Shown: positions 22,453 to 34,660, counted from the first letter of the stretch. The stretch: DNA of 64,000 nt from Gordionus sp. m RMFG-2023 (GCF_954871325.1 NC_088775.1:53421561-53485560), one strand, 5' to 3'. Notes: generated from the letters alone by a model not told the origin. Made by a program: numbers and translations.

Positions 22453-24016
22453 ATGACATGTATGAAGATCTACATACCAGAAGGGCAAAATAAAATATAC
22501 AGATTAGCCAAACAGCGAGAAAAGAACTCTAGGGATATAAACGGAGCTCCGAAAGTAATCAAAAATAAAGATGGGAAATTGATAATAAAAGAAAAAGAAA
22601 TAATGAATAGATGGAAAGAATATTTTCAGGAGCTTCTCAACTTTAATTCCCACATATTGCATCTCGATGAACACTCCCCTTGTCAAAACCTTGTACAACC
22701 TATAACAGAACAAGAAATAATCACATGCCTCAAGCATATGAAAAACAACAAAGCTAGGGGTCCAGACGATATTCCAATAGAAAGCCTCACTAGGAGATGA
22801 TGGAATACATCTCCTCACAAATCTGTACAATAAAATACTTGGAAATGAAGAGGTTCCCCAAAAATGGAGGCAGAGCTATCTAGTTCCTATCTTCAAAAAT
22901 AAAGGGGATCCACACAATTGTCAAAATTACTGGGCCTAAAACTAATGTCACACTGTCTAAAACTATACGAAAAAATAATAGAAAAAAGATTGAGAGATAT
23001 AATCGAAATAAGAGAGACACAGTTTGGCTTTATGCCTGGAAGATCAACAACCGATGCTATCCATGCAATTAGGCAAATGAGTGAAAAATACAGGGAAAAG
23101 AACAAAAAGCTACACATGGTCTTTCTCGATCTAGAAAAGGCCTTCGATAGAATCCCAAGAAAACTTATCTGGTGGGCGCTACGCCAAAAAAGTTCCCGGC
23201 CCACTTCTCTTCATTACAGTAATAGATGTATTAGCACAGTCTATACCTCAAACAGTCCCGTGGAATATGATATTGTGATACTTGCCGAATCCAAGGATGA
23301 AATGAAAGAAAGGTTAGTGAGTTGGATAAATATCCTATAAACGCACGGATTAAAAGTAAATAGAGAAAAGACGGAGTATATGGTGATAGGAGGAGATGAA
23401 ACAGAGAAATGAATGGCAGATATCAGCAATTGAAAGCTGCAAATATTTGGGCTCCACTATACAAACAAACGGCACAATAGAAAAAGAGATAAAGAGTAAA
23501 ATTGATCAAGGGTGGTTAAAATGGAGATCTTTATCTGGAGTGCTATTTGACAAAAGAATACCAGACAAATTAAAGGGAAAAATTTTCAGTTCCATAGTAC
23601 AACCAACTATTCTATATAGTTCGGAAACATGGCCAACCAAAGAATCAGACGAGAGAAGTCTACAAACTATGGAGATGAGAATGCTGAGGATGATTGCTGG
23701 GGTAACAAGAAAGGATAAGGTGCGCAGTACAAGAATACTAAATAGTTTAAAGGTAGTGCCCATTAAGACTAAGTTAATGGTAAACAGACTTAGGTGGTAT
23801 GGGCACACAATGAGAAGGCCTATGGACTACATAGGAAATAAAGTTGAAAGTTTGGAAGTGATGGGCAAACGTAAAAGAGGAAGGCCAAAACTTCAATGGG
23901 GCCATAAAGTTAGAGCCAATATAAAGAAGTATAAAATAGATAAAAGAGATTGTATGAATAACATAAAGTGGAGAGAGATGTTGAAGGAGCTTACCACCAG
24001 AAAAGGTAAAAGCTAG
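22453..24016 (+). pseudogene. RTE-like reverse transcriptase, catalytic box deleted
   Basis: Segments in order: IVxNKDG/WKEYFQELL lead-in (22540-22640), ARGPDDIPIE, a frameshift, QKWRQSYLVPIFKNKGDPHN (22855-22920), TQFGFMPGRSTTDAI (23020), MVFLDLEKAFDRIPRK with the first catalytic Asp (23117-23165). Near 23187 the sequence jumps to PLLFITVIDVLAQ, losing roughly 130 bases. Near 23269 a second short deletion removes the F/Y-A-D-D box, leaving WNM next to DIVILAES. The C-terminal part (23396-24016) is open for 206 codons with RWYGHTMRR and RGRPKLQW. The product cannot be active. Confidence 0.9.
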
Positions 24017-24047
24017 AAGAGAAAAAAAAAATACAAAATAAATATCG

Positions 24048-24199
24048 GAGAATCGGGTTTTCAAAAAATATCGAACCCTAAATAAAATGTTTAAGGATGG
24101 TGACATGGCTTGTCGGTAAACATGGCTATCCACTTATCCCCTACATAATTATTATTCTAACTATTACTATAATAATTTTTGACTGACCCTAACCAGATC
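24048..24199. other. short non-coding stretch
   Basis: Sequence right of the LINE insertion; it may be part of the hAT copy that continues at 24200. No separate feature is seen. Confidence 0.4.
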
Positions 24200-24640
24200 A
24201 AAAACGCGACCTACTTATGGATGATTTTTTTGAAATAAATATTAATATTATTGAAAATAATTTAAATGCATATATTATATATATAAAAATACTGAAATAA
24301 TTTTGATGTCTTTTATAAAAAATATGTACATTCAATTTAATACTGCATTGCGTGCTAGTTAGTGTTAAACGATTATGTAGTCATAGCTAGTGTTGTTAAT
24401 GGCTCGATTTGACCAGATTTTAAAAACGGCCAAGTCAATATTTTATCTAGAAAAATATTACACAAGCCTGAAGATTATTAATATAGATGGCACAAAGGTT
24501 CAGACATCTATTTACGAAATCTCGAGACTTAATAAATACTTTTCTAGGAAATATTAAGTTAGCCTTCCTTATATTTTCTGATCGTCGCTCTAGACTTGGG
24601 GATGATAAGTATGGAAATGTATTATGATGCAATAAAAAAA
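24200..24640 (+). pseudogene. hAT transposase C-terminal relic, split by a MITE
   Basis: The left piece reads DDFFEINININIENN and then, with shifts, IQFNTALRAS before ending at 24387. The right piece (24565-24640) resumes LIFSDRRSRLGDDKYGN and a terminal N-K. The same family is at 4855-5095. The join falls in the conserved VERLFS-x-A segment, showing that the MITE at 24388 inserted into an existing hAT gene copy. Confidence 0.75.
24388..24564 (+). mobile_element. MITE family T, copy 1, right end deleted
   Basis: Starts TAGTGTTGTTAATGGCTCG and contains the family core (AATATTTTATCTAGAAAAATATTAC, GGCACAAAGGTTCAGACAT). It breaks off at GTTAGCC, so the right terminal repeat and right duplication are missing. 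Intact copies are at 35268, 53375, 55613 and 56126. Confidence 0.8.
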
Positions 24641-24984
24641 TATATATGAAATTTTAGTCAAATATTTTATTTGTGGAAATGAGATACGTAAAAAATATTA
24701 CAAAAAAATTCTAAAGTAGCGTAAAAAGTAGCTAATAGCGCTCTATATTTATAAGTAAGAAAGAATGCTTGTAATATAATAGAAAAAAGCAGAGAAGCTG
24801 ATGATTTACAAATAAAGTAGTGCTAACAGTGCAGTGGATTATTTGTTAGTAAGGATATGTGATAGGTGCATGTTAAAAAATGTGAAGGTGACCGGGGGAG
24901 AAATGTATTGAGCCACCGACTTGATAGGAAATATCACTTTTAGAGAGTGCTATAGACGTCAATTCAATAAAATTGGCGAAAACC

Positions 24985-26740
24985 ATAAAGAAAGCCTAGA
25001 TAGGGACAATTGACGGGTATGTTGATGAACAAAATACTGCCTAGGCATAAGGAAACATGGTGGTGAATCTAGAGGTAGTAAAGGCTACAGATGAGAAACG
25101 AAAGTGTTTCAAAAAATGGTATAATAGCAGGGGCCCCGAACAAGGGCATTTTTTAAGTTCATATTCCCGTTCCGGTCAAAAAAATTCCGTTTCACCTTTC
25201 GGAACGTTCTTAGAAAAATATTTTTAAATCTACACATTTTAAGTAATCTTTATTTAATAAATTAATCATTACATCGTAGCAAAATAAACTTTCTCAAAGG
25301 TTATCATTTATATTGGTTCTTTGTGGTGTTAGTATAAATTTGAGTGTCGAAAAACTACGTTACACTTACCTGGCTACATATAGTAGCTAATACGATTTAG
25401 ACCAATTCATATAGGAAATTTTTTGATTTATTTAAGAAGTTTCGTTCGAAATTTTTTTCTTGTAAGTTTTTCTATGTTGTTCTTTTTATTCTTGACTTTA
25501 GAAACATTTCTAATCATCATATTATTTCTTGTCTTTCTTCAGAAGATTTATTATAATTACCTATTATATTTAATTCTTCATCCTTTATGTTCCCATGTTT
25601 GCATATTGCCAATAAAATGATTTATACTACCTCTTCGTTCAAAGGAGATTTAAACTAGAATATATATATAAGGCATAATAAAGTAATTAATCCATTCGGA
25701 TTTATTCCCTGTTGAGATCTGAAATCTAGTCTTGTGATAACAAGGAATTAAATTTTTGAAGCCTTTTTTTACATTTAATCCATTGACTTATAAAGTCATC
25801 TGGAAAATGTTCTTTTTTGGAACATTGGGCTTGCTTTTTTAACCGCTCCAATGAAGCTACCGTTATTCTACAGTTTTCCAATCCATACGAGAAATGGATT
25901 AGGGTGTACCATTTGTAAGGATTTAGAAAATAAAAAAAACACCATTTAGATGGATTAGGAAAATTTATTTTTTTTAATTATAGAAATATATATATATAAT
26001 TTAGATCTTCCGGGAAGGTTCTGGAATACACGTTCCGGTTCTGTTCCATAAATTTACTCAAAGTTCCATTCCATGTCCCTGTATAACAAGAAACTAGTCA
26101 TAACGTTATATATAAGGTGACTAAGAGAAATGCTATGAAATAAATAGCAAAAGCGCAAAAAGATCAAAGGCAGGATTTGTTAAGGAGATGGAGTGTAAGG
26201 AAGGAATGGGAAATACTGTCCGGATGGCAAAAATGAAACATGATGGAGTAGTCAAATGTCTGGAAAATATGGAAGAAATAATGGTGATTGATAATAGTGG
26301 AACTAAGAATATCTGGAAGACCTACATGGAAAAAACATTGATCTAAGAGAATGAATGGGATAATGAAGTTAGCTGTGCAAAGGTAGAAGGTCCAGGATGT
26401 AGGCATGGCAAAGATAAAATTACTAAGCTTAAAAAAGATGTAAAAATAAAGCAGGGGGTTTAACAAGAGTGGTAACAATAATGCTTAATGGTAACTATGG
26501 TTAAGGAATTTAGGCAATCTAATTGTCACAAAATGAACTATTCCTAGGGATTGGAGAAGAACTATAGTTATTCTAGTATACAAAGGGAAAGGTGATCCGG
26601 TAGATTACGGGTTTTATAGAACTACACATGGAAAATGCTATGAAAATATTTATGAGGGTGCTATAAGAAGCAGATAAGATAATAAACGTAAGTTTATGAA
26701 ATAAATCCAGTTTGGTTTTACACCGGGGAAAGGCAAAATT
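24985..26740 (+). mobile_element. RTE-like LINE fragment interrupted by a hAT
   Basis: The left piece (to 25127) reads RHKETWWWNLEVVKATDEKR followed by KCFKKWYNSR, the conserved segment between endonuclease and reverse transcriptase. After the hAT insertion the right piece (26082-26740) reads AKAQKDQRQ, KNIWKTYMEK, ENEWDNEVSCAKVEGP, IQRER/KGKGDP-like and FGFTPGKG. Some frames are broken. Coding order across the insertion is continuous. It is a different subfamily from the element at 21054. Confidence 0.8.
25128..26081. mobile_element. hAT element with GTTCCG subterminal motifs
   Basis: Begins CAGGGGCCCCGAACAAGGGC and ends TTCCATTCCATGTCCCTG; the ends match as imperfect inverted repeats (CAGGG...GAAC / GTTC...CCCTG). 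Motifs TTCCGTTCC, CGGAACGTTC and CGTTCCGGTTC cluster at both ends. Flanks are TATAATAG and TATAACAA, a six-of-eight match to an 8-bp duplication. It sits precisely inside LINE coding sequence. The interior shows only unrecognised frames. Confidence 0.75.
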
Positions 26741-27355
26741 TTATATTAACAAAGCCTGCTCAAAGACCAATTTTATATGTTATAAAAGCATATTTCATTT
26801 AAAGGGATGTACAAAATAGCAACATTTATTAAGTCTATGTTTATAATGAAACGTTAAATTCATGTATATATAAAATATTGTGCAAAATATGTCTATTGAT
26901 TCTTTTGATGATACTATAATTTATGTACTTGATATTTATTATTGAATAATATCTATATCAAGATAATGCCAACAAAGAAAATGAAACCCTAGAGTTATTA
27001 ATAAAAATATTACTATTCCTATTTTTAAAAGATATTATATTATTTCTATTACAATTTTATTATATAACTCAAATTTAATAATTTGTATATATTTTATAGA
27101 AAAATTATCTATCAAAATAAAAGTTATTGGTTTTCCAAATGTTATTTATTAAATATAAATAAAATTTTAATATAACCATTATCAAATAGGTTCATACAAA
27201 GTTTAATAACTGAAAGGTAATATAAAATAATAAATACACAATTAAATATTTACATATATTTTAATAGATAATTAATAATTTTTTGAATATTTTATTTTTT
27301 TAAAACTTAAATGTAATTTGCGAAAATTTTAAAATTTTAAGGATTTTTTCAAAAC
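26741..27355. other. AT-rich stretch, nothing recognised
   Basis: No feature supported. Confidence 0.4.
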
Positions 27356-27356
27356 A

Positions 27357-27790
27357 TTTTGGACGCCGCCTAATGAAAAATAAATCTGAATATAATATAT
27401 AATTATTTTTAACTTACAGACATAATTCTGACTTTTTTATATTCCTGATTACTATTATATAGAATAGAATGCGATTTGAAACAAAATGATGATTATTATT
27501 TTAAATTATTTAAGTTTCCAAAAGACAATAAAGCACAAGTAAGTGGTCTCATGCAGTTAAAAGAAAATATTTTAAACAAAGCAAATACTTTTGGACGCAG
27601 CTTAATGAAAATTAAATCTAAATATAATTATTTTTTAACTTACGGACATAATTCTGACTTTTTTATTTCTATTATTTTTATTCCTGATAACTATTATTAG
27701 AATGACTAATAAAATGATGATTATTATTTTAAATTATTTAAGTTTCCAAAAAACAATAAAGCTCAAGTAAGTGGTCTCATGCAGTTATAA
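27357..27790. repeat. about 232-bp direct repeat, two clear units
   Basis: TTTTGGACGC starts at 27357 and again at 27589; both are followed by AACTTACRGACATAATTCTGA, TTATTTTAAATTATTTAAGT and AAGTGGTCTCATGCAGTTA in the same order. A much more diverged third unit may run from about 28060 to 28240 (TCTAAGTCTCCAATTAACAATAAAGC). One 74-codon frame spans a unit but matches nothing known. Confidence 0.75.
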
Positions 27791-28954
27791 CAAAATTTTT
27801 AAACAAAGCAAATACTATGTCTCTGCATTGCATATTTTTCAAATGAATCTTTTTATCCAACATCAACAAGTTATCATAATCCTGGTTGTTCTAATTTATC
27901 AATTAAAAAAATGTGTTTTTAACGGATTTAAAATTTTTCCATTTACAAAATATTTGCAAGCTAAATCTAAATGGCCTAAACAAGTTTCTTATTATTTTAA
28001 AATACAATACTATAATAAAGTAACAATTAATTGTAAGTATGCATTAATAAAAAAAGATCTGGTTAAATAACATTATTATTTTTTAACATAGATATTTTCT
28101 TGCAATATCTCAGCGGACTACTTTTTCCCATTATTTTTATTCCTTACCACTTTATTTATATGGAATAGGATATGGCTTCACAAATTGCTTATCATTTTTT
28201 TTTCAAATTATCTAAGTCTCCAATTAACAATAAAGCACTTTTATATGTTAAAATAAAATTTATTTGGATCCCTAAGACATTTCCAAATATTAATTTTACT
28301 CATAGTTCCTGGCATTTTGTATGAAAGCTTAAATTTAAAATAAGTATTAGAAATAAATTAATTGAATATATAATATTTTATCTTTTAATGAAATATAGGG
28401 TAATTATTCAGTCTTCTTGCATTTTGTAATTTATCTATTCTTCCAAAAAAATCAAAAAACCTTTAAAATGAATTTTAAATTTATGTCAATTTATATTGAA
28501 AAATATATATTCATATTATGATGTAAATGAAACCGCTATTTTTATTATATAAAAAATATACAAATTAACTTTTTAAATACTCTATCTTGCGGAATTTTTT
28601 GTCAATTTATTTTCTTATTATATATTAAAAAATTTCTTTTTTTATAATTAATTTTCTTACAATCATTTGAATTTTTAAACAATAGTTTATTATTTTTATA
28701 TAAAAAATCTGTTAAGGTTCTATAATTTGAATATTTATTTAATATTTTTAAGGGAGAACATATGAAAATATTTAAAGCTAGAAATAAATAAATTACGTAG
28801 TAATATTGAAAAATAACAGAAGGCACTCGGTACCAATGAAAATTAATTCATTACCTTAATAGACAATATACAAAAAGGGCAATGGATGACAATTCCGATA
28901 ATTAAAAATAATACAATTTTATCCTTTTATTAGCTTCCTATCGACTGAGGCTCA
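27791..28954. other. AT-rich stretch with unrecognised frames
   Basis: A 99-codon plus-strand frame (27771-28070) and a 74-codon minus-strand frame (28602-28826) are open but have no recognisable motif and AT-driven composition; I do not call them genes. Confidence 0.4.
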
Positions 28955-29115
28955 GTGTAGATCACAATAAAGGATGAGGGAATATATTGATAATAATGAA
29001 AGAAAAGAAGACCAACAAAGAAGTGGGTGAAAGAATAACTTGAAAACAATGGGTCTTACTATTAAGGAAGCCAAATATTGTAAAAAGGGGAGAAATGTAG
29101 AGGGCATACTGGTTC
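28955..29115 (+). pseudogene. LINE 3' coding end relic
   Basis: Reading with one shift gives RPTKKWVKE and TMGLTIKEAKYCKKGRNVEG. A 'RP-x-K-x-W...GLT..EA..R..WR' block is the usual C-terminal end of RTE-like LINE proteins. Short and broken, so the family cannot be fixed. Confidence 0.5.
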
Positions 29116-30729
29116 AGCCGGGTAAACCACCAATAAACGATTAAAAAAATTGAAAGTAATAAATGCCCCCATGATTTAAAAGAGTTTCAAAAGTTTAATT
29201 ATGATAACATTAACGGACCTCCCATCGCTAGGTGTATTTATTCTTCATATATTAAAAAGTGGCAGACAAGTCAGAGGTCTGCAAATGATAAACAAACAAG
29301 TAAATGTAAATATTATCAAAAATAAAGATTTAGTATGGCGAATGATGTAATTTCTTTCATCAATTTAATCTGATAACCAATAATAAGTCGAGATTTTATA
29401 TTTTTATCTACAACTGACACCCACCAAACGTTATGGTAGAAATAAATTAGCTAGCCATTATTCATTCTAAATATTATCTTAATCAGCAATATTTTCTATC
29501 TTAACTTTATATCATTTAAATAAAATTTGTTTCAATAATTCTCAAGTGCAATAATCGCTTGTATCTTTTGCATCCAGTTATTGTCTTGTGCATTTTAATT
29601 TCTTTATAGTGATAATCATTATATATAACATACGAATGAATTAGAAATTAAATTGCTTAAAAAATTTAGTAAAGCATGCGCAATAACTTGCAAAAATACT
29701 CATCTTTCGTCATTTTAAAATCATTTCACAGGAGCAATAGTGTCACTAAAGACGGGGGGCAAGAGCCTTTGAACGAAAATTTTTTAATGGCTACTTGATA
29801 GACCAATGGACAAAAAAATTTTGACAACCCCTTGAACAATTTTTTAGAAATATTATATAAAATTTTATTTAATGAGTGCCATTTAAATCATTAAATTAAT
29901 CCATATAAAATTATATTTCATTAAGTTAACGAAATTCTGTGTTAAAAATGGAATATCAAATTTAAAGCATTAACAGTAGAAGCTTACTTGATTTAATATT
30001 ATTTAAAATATTTTACAATCCTAATTATATAAATATAATCATTTATTAATTAAAAATAAAATTAATCTAATTTAATATTGTAATTTTTGTTAGTCTGTTA
30101 AAAATAACTAATCAACTATATTACTCATTTTTAAATTTAATTTATTATGACATTTCCCAAGATCCAAACTAGTATAAGCAACTTCTTTGTTAAAACTCTA
30201 AGTATATTTAATCAAACATCTTTTAATTATTTATTATATATATATTAAATAATAAAGAAATATTGAGTTTGAGATGAATGCTTTAAGATGTGGAAGCAAG
30301 AGGAGACAGTGACGGAGTTGATTTAGATAATAAAAGAAAATATTAATTGTAGTTCTGAGAGATATAAATAATGGTGGCAAAAAATATAAGTGAAAGAAAA
30401 TAGGTAAATTAATTTATATACAAGTTTTAGTTGTAAAACAATAGAAGCTATATGTGAGGTTGAATCTGAAGATATGAACTATAATACTAATAATAATTGT
30501 GCAATAATTAAAGATAAAATAGGAATAAGTATGAAATCTGATGAGGATGGTATTGCAAGTGTGAGTTGGTAGCATTGGTTAATGAAAGAGTTGTAGTTTA
30601 AAAGTGGGTCATTCGATGTCAAATCGACAAAAAAAGGGATTTTAGGACGACCATCTTTAAAATTAACGACACTTAGCATGATAGTTATTTATTTTCTATA
30701 TTTTAGTAAATTAAAATTTAAAATGCTGG
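29116..30729. other. 1.6 kb without recognised gene
   Basis: AT-rich DNA; one 66-codon minus-strand frame at 30479-30679 has no recognisable motif. No terminal repeats were found. Confidence 0.4.
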
Positions 30730-31165
30730 CTCAACCAGATTTAAAGATATACGCCTTCAAATCGAAAATCGCGCAATGCGTGATATCATTAAATATTGTT
30801 CTTTTTAAATATTTAAGATAGATACAAATTATATATCATTTTACAGCCCTTAAAATTTTATATTGGAGAATATCAAAATAAATTTTATAAAATTACAAGT
30901 GTTTTCTTATTTCAGGTAAAAATAAAAAATTCACATTATTCGGAAGGGATTATTTTGTGGTGTTGATATTCTCTACAAATGTTTAGTACCTTTATATTAA
31001 ATGATTTAATAAAAAATCTCGATAGCCATTTTTGTTTTTTTTTAATTTTATTAAAAATTTTATTTTTATAAATAAAAAAAAGTAATAAAGATGGCGTTAT
31101 ATTAAAAAGATTATTTAATATATTTAATAAAAATATATAATATATTGGTATTTAAATTAAATGTA
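30730..31165 (-). repeat. repeat A, copy 2 (inverted)
   Basis: Reverse complement of repeat A: the core CGAAAATCGCGCAATGCGTGA, then AAAAAATCTCGATAGCCATT and AAGATGGCGTTATATTA. With copy 3 it forms an inverted pair about 0.7 kb apart. Confidence 0.75.
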
Positions 31166-31849
31166 TCAATAAAAAATAACCAATATTATATCCTGGGAGA
31201 ATGTTGACTAATGGGAGTATCATAAATAAAGGTAAAATTAAGTTTAAATTAGGCAATTTAGCAAAATATTTTAAATAAATGAGCAGACACAATAATGCTA
31301 ATGGGAGCTCTGGAGGTAAAAATGAGTAATAAAAATCAAAAAATTAATTATTTTAATTGAATTTAAAGATGAAAATTCTGATTCCCCATCATTATTGATT
31401 AGCAATTTAATCTAATAAAATCATCAAATAAAGTAAAATTTATTATTCATTCATCATTGAATAAAGTAGAAAATCTTGATTCCACATCATTTTTAATGTT
31501 TTTTTACTTAAACTTAATATAAAATTGGTTATTTTGATTATGATATGATGGTAGCATTGTGTATATGAGTGTTCATTTTGTGCGTTGATTACTATTGGAC
31601 CGATTACGCTAAAATCTTTTTATTGGATAAATATTTTTTAAAAGAACACTAATAGCTAATTTTGATTGACGTTTTTTGAGGATTTTATAATTTGTAACAT
31701 ATGTTTATGTCGATTTTTGGTAGTGTTAGCCAAATCAAATAATAACGTTTGGTATTTTTTATATATATAAAATTCTAAAATGTTTATTTTAAAATATAGC
31801 GTCCTAACAACCATATCCGTATGGGCTACTTTCTCACTTATTGTCCCAA
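31166..31849. other. spacer between inverted repeat A copies
   Basis: AT-rich; the last 100 bases may be a 5' extension of repeat A shared with about 5640-5720. No gene recognised. Confidence 0.4.
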
Positions 31850-32136
31850 GATATCGTATTGGTTATATTGAATCGATTTTTTAAATTTTAATACCAATAT
31901 AATACATATTTTTATTAATATATTAAATTATAATAAAATTTAATATATAACGCCATCTATTATCTTTTTTTTATAAAAATATTAAAAATTTTAATAAAAT
32001 TAAAAAAACAAAGATGGCTATCGAGATTTTTTATTAAATAGTTTAATATAAAGGTAATAATCATTTTTAGAGAATTTCAACACCCAAAAAAATCCCTTCC
32101 TAACAATGCTAATTTTTTATTTTTACCATTAATTTT
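31850..32136 (+). repeat. repeat A, copy 3, left part
   Basis: Matches 5720-5970, including ATGGCTATCGAGATTTTTTA, and stops after AATTTTTTATTTTTAC where a hAT element begins. The right part resumes at 34533. Confidence 0.75.
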
Positions 32137-34532
32137 CAAAGTTGTTAAAGTATCTAGATATAAAAATGTGGTATCTGTATCTAGAAAGATTTTTTATTAA
32201 AGTATCTATATCTGTATTAGATATTATTTTAGAGGTATCTGTATCTGTTTTTAGATACTTTTTAAGATATATTTTGATATACTTCTATTAAACGTTTTTT
32301 TATATTATAAATAAAAATACTTGAATGTAAAATTTATTTTATTTCATATGAGCATATAACTTAATATTATATGTAAAATATTAAAACTTATATATAAAAA
32401 AGAATATATAAATATTAATTAAATATTATGTCCGAGTTATCAATAACAAGAAAATTCTGATATTACAATCCATCTCAAGGAATTTGCCATATTTAATTGC
32501 AATGGAATTGGTATTTTATTTTATATTAATTTTTAAGATTAATATTGATGACGAAAATGACGACATTCTTCCATGGCCAATTTATAGACCATATTTTAAA
32601 ATAATATCTCAAAATAAATCTCTGCCATGTCTACCAAAAAATATGCAAATTTCAGTTAGCATTACCTCAACTTGCAATATTGTAAAACATTTAAGAGTAT
32701 AGATACTAAATAGTTTACAATGAGAAAACATCAAACACTCTGAATCCAAATAAAAAAGGGGAAGGAGAAAAAATCTATTAAAGAAAATATGGACTAGGTT
32801 CATCGTCCATTGATTTTTTTTCTAAGAGACCTCAGACTTTAACCCAAACCACTTTAGATATTTAATAACTGAGTTTATTATTGATAGCATTCAGCCATTT
32901 TCAATTGTTGAAAATCCTTCATTTATGAAAATGATCAAAACATTAGCTCCATAAAAAAATATAATTTGCCGACAGACAGTGGTTGCTGGAATTTCTAAAG
33001 ATGAGAGAATGAAAAGAAAGAAATCATTAAAAGTCTAATAGAACCATCGTTAATATGCACAACAGTAGATTGTTGGAGAGAACATTTTATTTGTATAATA
33101 ATTTAATTAGAAACAAATTATTTGAGCAGTTTTAAGAAATGTTAATTTTTATACATAGGAGTCATTGGAAAGAGTAGCGTTGACTTGTAAAAGAATGACT
33201 GGTAGTCATACATATGATAAAATAGCAAAAAATTTACAAGATATAGCAAAGGATTATTGCATACAAAATAAAATCTCAAATCCATTGCTGATAATGCCAA
33301 AAACTTTATTAAGTCTTTTAGGTTTAATTATTATAAATATAAACATAATATTACTTATTTATGATAGAGTTTTCAAGCCAATTGAAAATATTAGTGAAAC
33401 CATTGATGATCTGGAAGATGAAGAAACAGTTGCACCAATATCAATATCAGGTCTTTATACTACAGCTCAGGATTTTGGAATATTAGAATCATATATTTTA
33501 CCTAATCATCAATGTTGTGCCAGTCACACATTGAATCCTTGTTGCTGATGCAAATAGAGCCTTGCAGTGCAAACAATATCAGAGGGTAAAACTATAATTT
33601 TAATTATAATATTTTATTCCTTAGATATATAGCACAACATTGTCTTAATGCCAAAATAAATGGAATAGACAAAATAAATCTCAAAATTCAGCTGAGATTA
33701 TAAAAAACAATATTGGCCGATATTTTATGTTACAATAAAACTAGATGGAATTCCACTTATAATGCCTTACAATTAATGTCAAAAATTATTAAGACTAAAT
33801 TTGAGAAAAATTGGACAAGATTTGCGATGGAATAAAACTATCTAGATTTTTATCTATTGAATGTGATTTTATTCATGAATATTGTTTAGTAAGTTATAAA
33901 TAGAAATTATATATACGGCATTATTTTAAATTAGCTAATGAAGCCGGCAGCAAGTTCACTTGATATCCTGCAGGGAGATAAATATATGTTCACAGCTTAT
34001 TACTGTGCAACTATTTCTCAGCTCATTATTAAATTGAAAAAAATTTTAAACAAATGAACCTGATATAAAAATGTTATTCATTAAATATAACACCACAATC
34101 CCGTCCAGCGCTCTTGTTGAAAGACTTTTTAGTATAGCTAAAAATGTCTTTACAGATAAACGAGGATGTCTTTGTGACCAAAATTTTGAAAATATTTTAT
34201 TACTGAAATCTAATAATTATTTATAATCATTTCATCATATATTATATTATTTTATTAATGATATATAATAATCATATATTATATTAATATCTAAAAATCA
34301 GTATTTTAGTTATATTTCGATAAATGTGATATCGAGTCAATAAATTTTTTAGATCATTTCATGAATTTTCACAATATAATCCTAATTTAGGTATATTCAA
34401 ACCTTATCTAAGAGTATATTAAAAAATGTATCTGTACATAGATACATTTTAAATTGTATCTGTATCAAGATAACTTTTTAGACGATGTATCTGTATCTAG
34501 ATCCATTTAAAAAGTATCTTTTAACAACTCTG
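32137..34532 (+). mobile_element. 2.4-kb hAT element with GTATCTG subterminal arrays
   Basis: Ends are CAAAGTTGTTAAAGTATCT and, inverted, CAGAGTTGTTAAAAGATACT. Inside each end is an array of TATCTG/TATCTAG motifs (32150-32270; 34425-34520). The interior carries a broken hAT transposase in the plus orientation. It lies inside repeat A. Flanks TTAATTTT and ATTATTTG match at only five of eight positions, and some host sequence appears lost. A truncated relative of the left end is at 39336-39475. Confidence 0.8.
32484..34226 (+). pseudogene. ZBED-like hAT transposase, full-length relic
   Basis: Pieces in order: an N-terminal region with DDILPWPIYRPYF and NIVKHLRV (decayed BED-type finger, compare 42639-42839); EFIIDSIQPFSIVENPSF; LERVALTCKRMTGSHTYDKI (33165 on); YILPNHQCCASHTLN; TRWNSTYNALQLM near 33743; and the dimerisation domain NTTIPSSALVERLFSIAKNV followed by FTDKRGCLCDQNFENILLL, ending with TAA at 34226. 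This is the complete domain order of ZBED/hAT transposases at roughly normal length. Frames change at least five times. Confidence 0.85.
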
Positions 34533-34660
34533 ATTATTTGTAATTCTATCTTAAGCATTTTTAAAAAAATTTTAATGAAATCACGCATTACGCGATTTTC
34601 GACTTTGAAGGCGTATATTTTTAGATCTGGTTGAGCTGGCGATCTAAAATTTATATTTTA
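34533..34660 (+). repeat. repeat A, copy 3, right part
   Basis: Resumes repeat A after the hAT, with ATCACGCATTACGCGATTTT and TTTTAGATCTGGTTGAGC. About 100 bases present in other copies are missing at the junction. Confidence 0.75.

Larger units (their letters stand above)
21054..24047 (+). mobile_element. RTE-like LINE with 17-bp target-site duplication
   Basis: ATACAAAATAAATATCG occurs at 21054-21070 and again at 24031-24047. Between them lies a 2.96-kb element: tRNA-like 5' end, apurinic-endonuclease domain, reverse transcriptase and a short A-rich tail (GAAAAAAAAA, 24021-24030). The layout and the variable-length duplication fit target-primed insertion of a full-length RTE-like LINE. The reading frame is interrupted many times and two internal deletions hit the reverse transcriptase, so the copy is dead although its borders are pristine. 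Confidence 0.92.

Noticed and set aside
22893-23204. minus-strand open frames opposite the RTE reverse transcriptase
   Set aside because: Antisense to conserved reverse-transcriptase motifs.
32129-34540. 8-bp duplication of the GTATCTG hAT
   Set aside because: Flanks agree at only five of eight positions; I keep the element but not the duplication.
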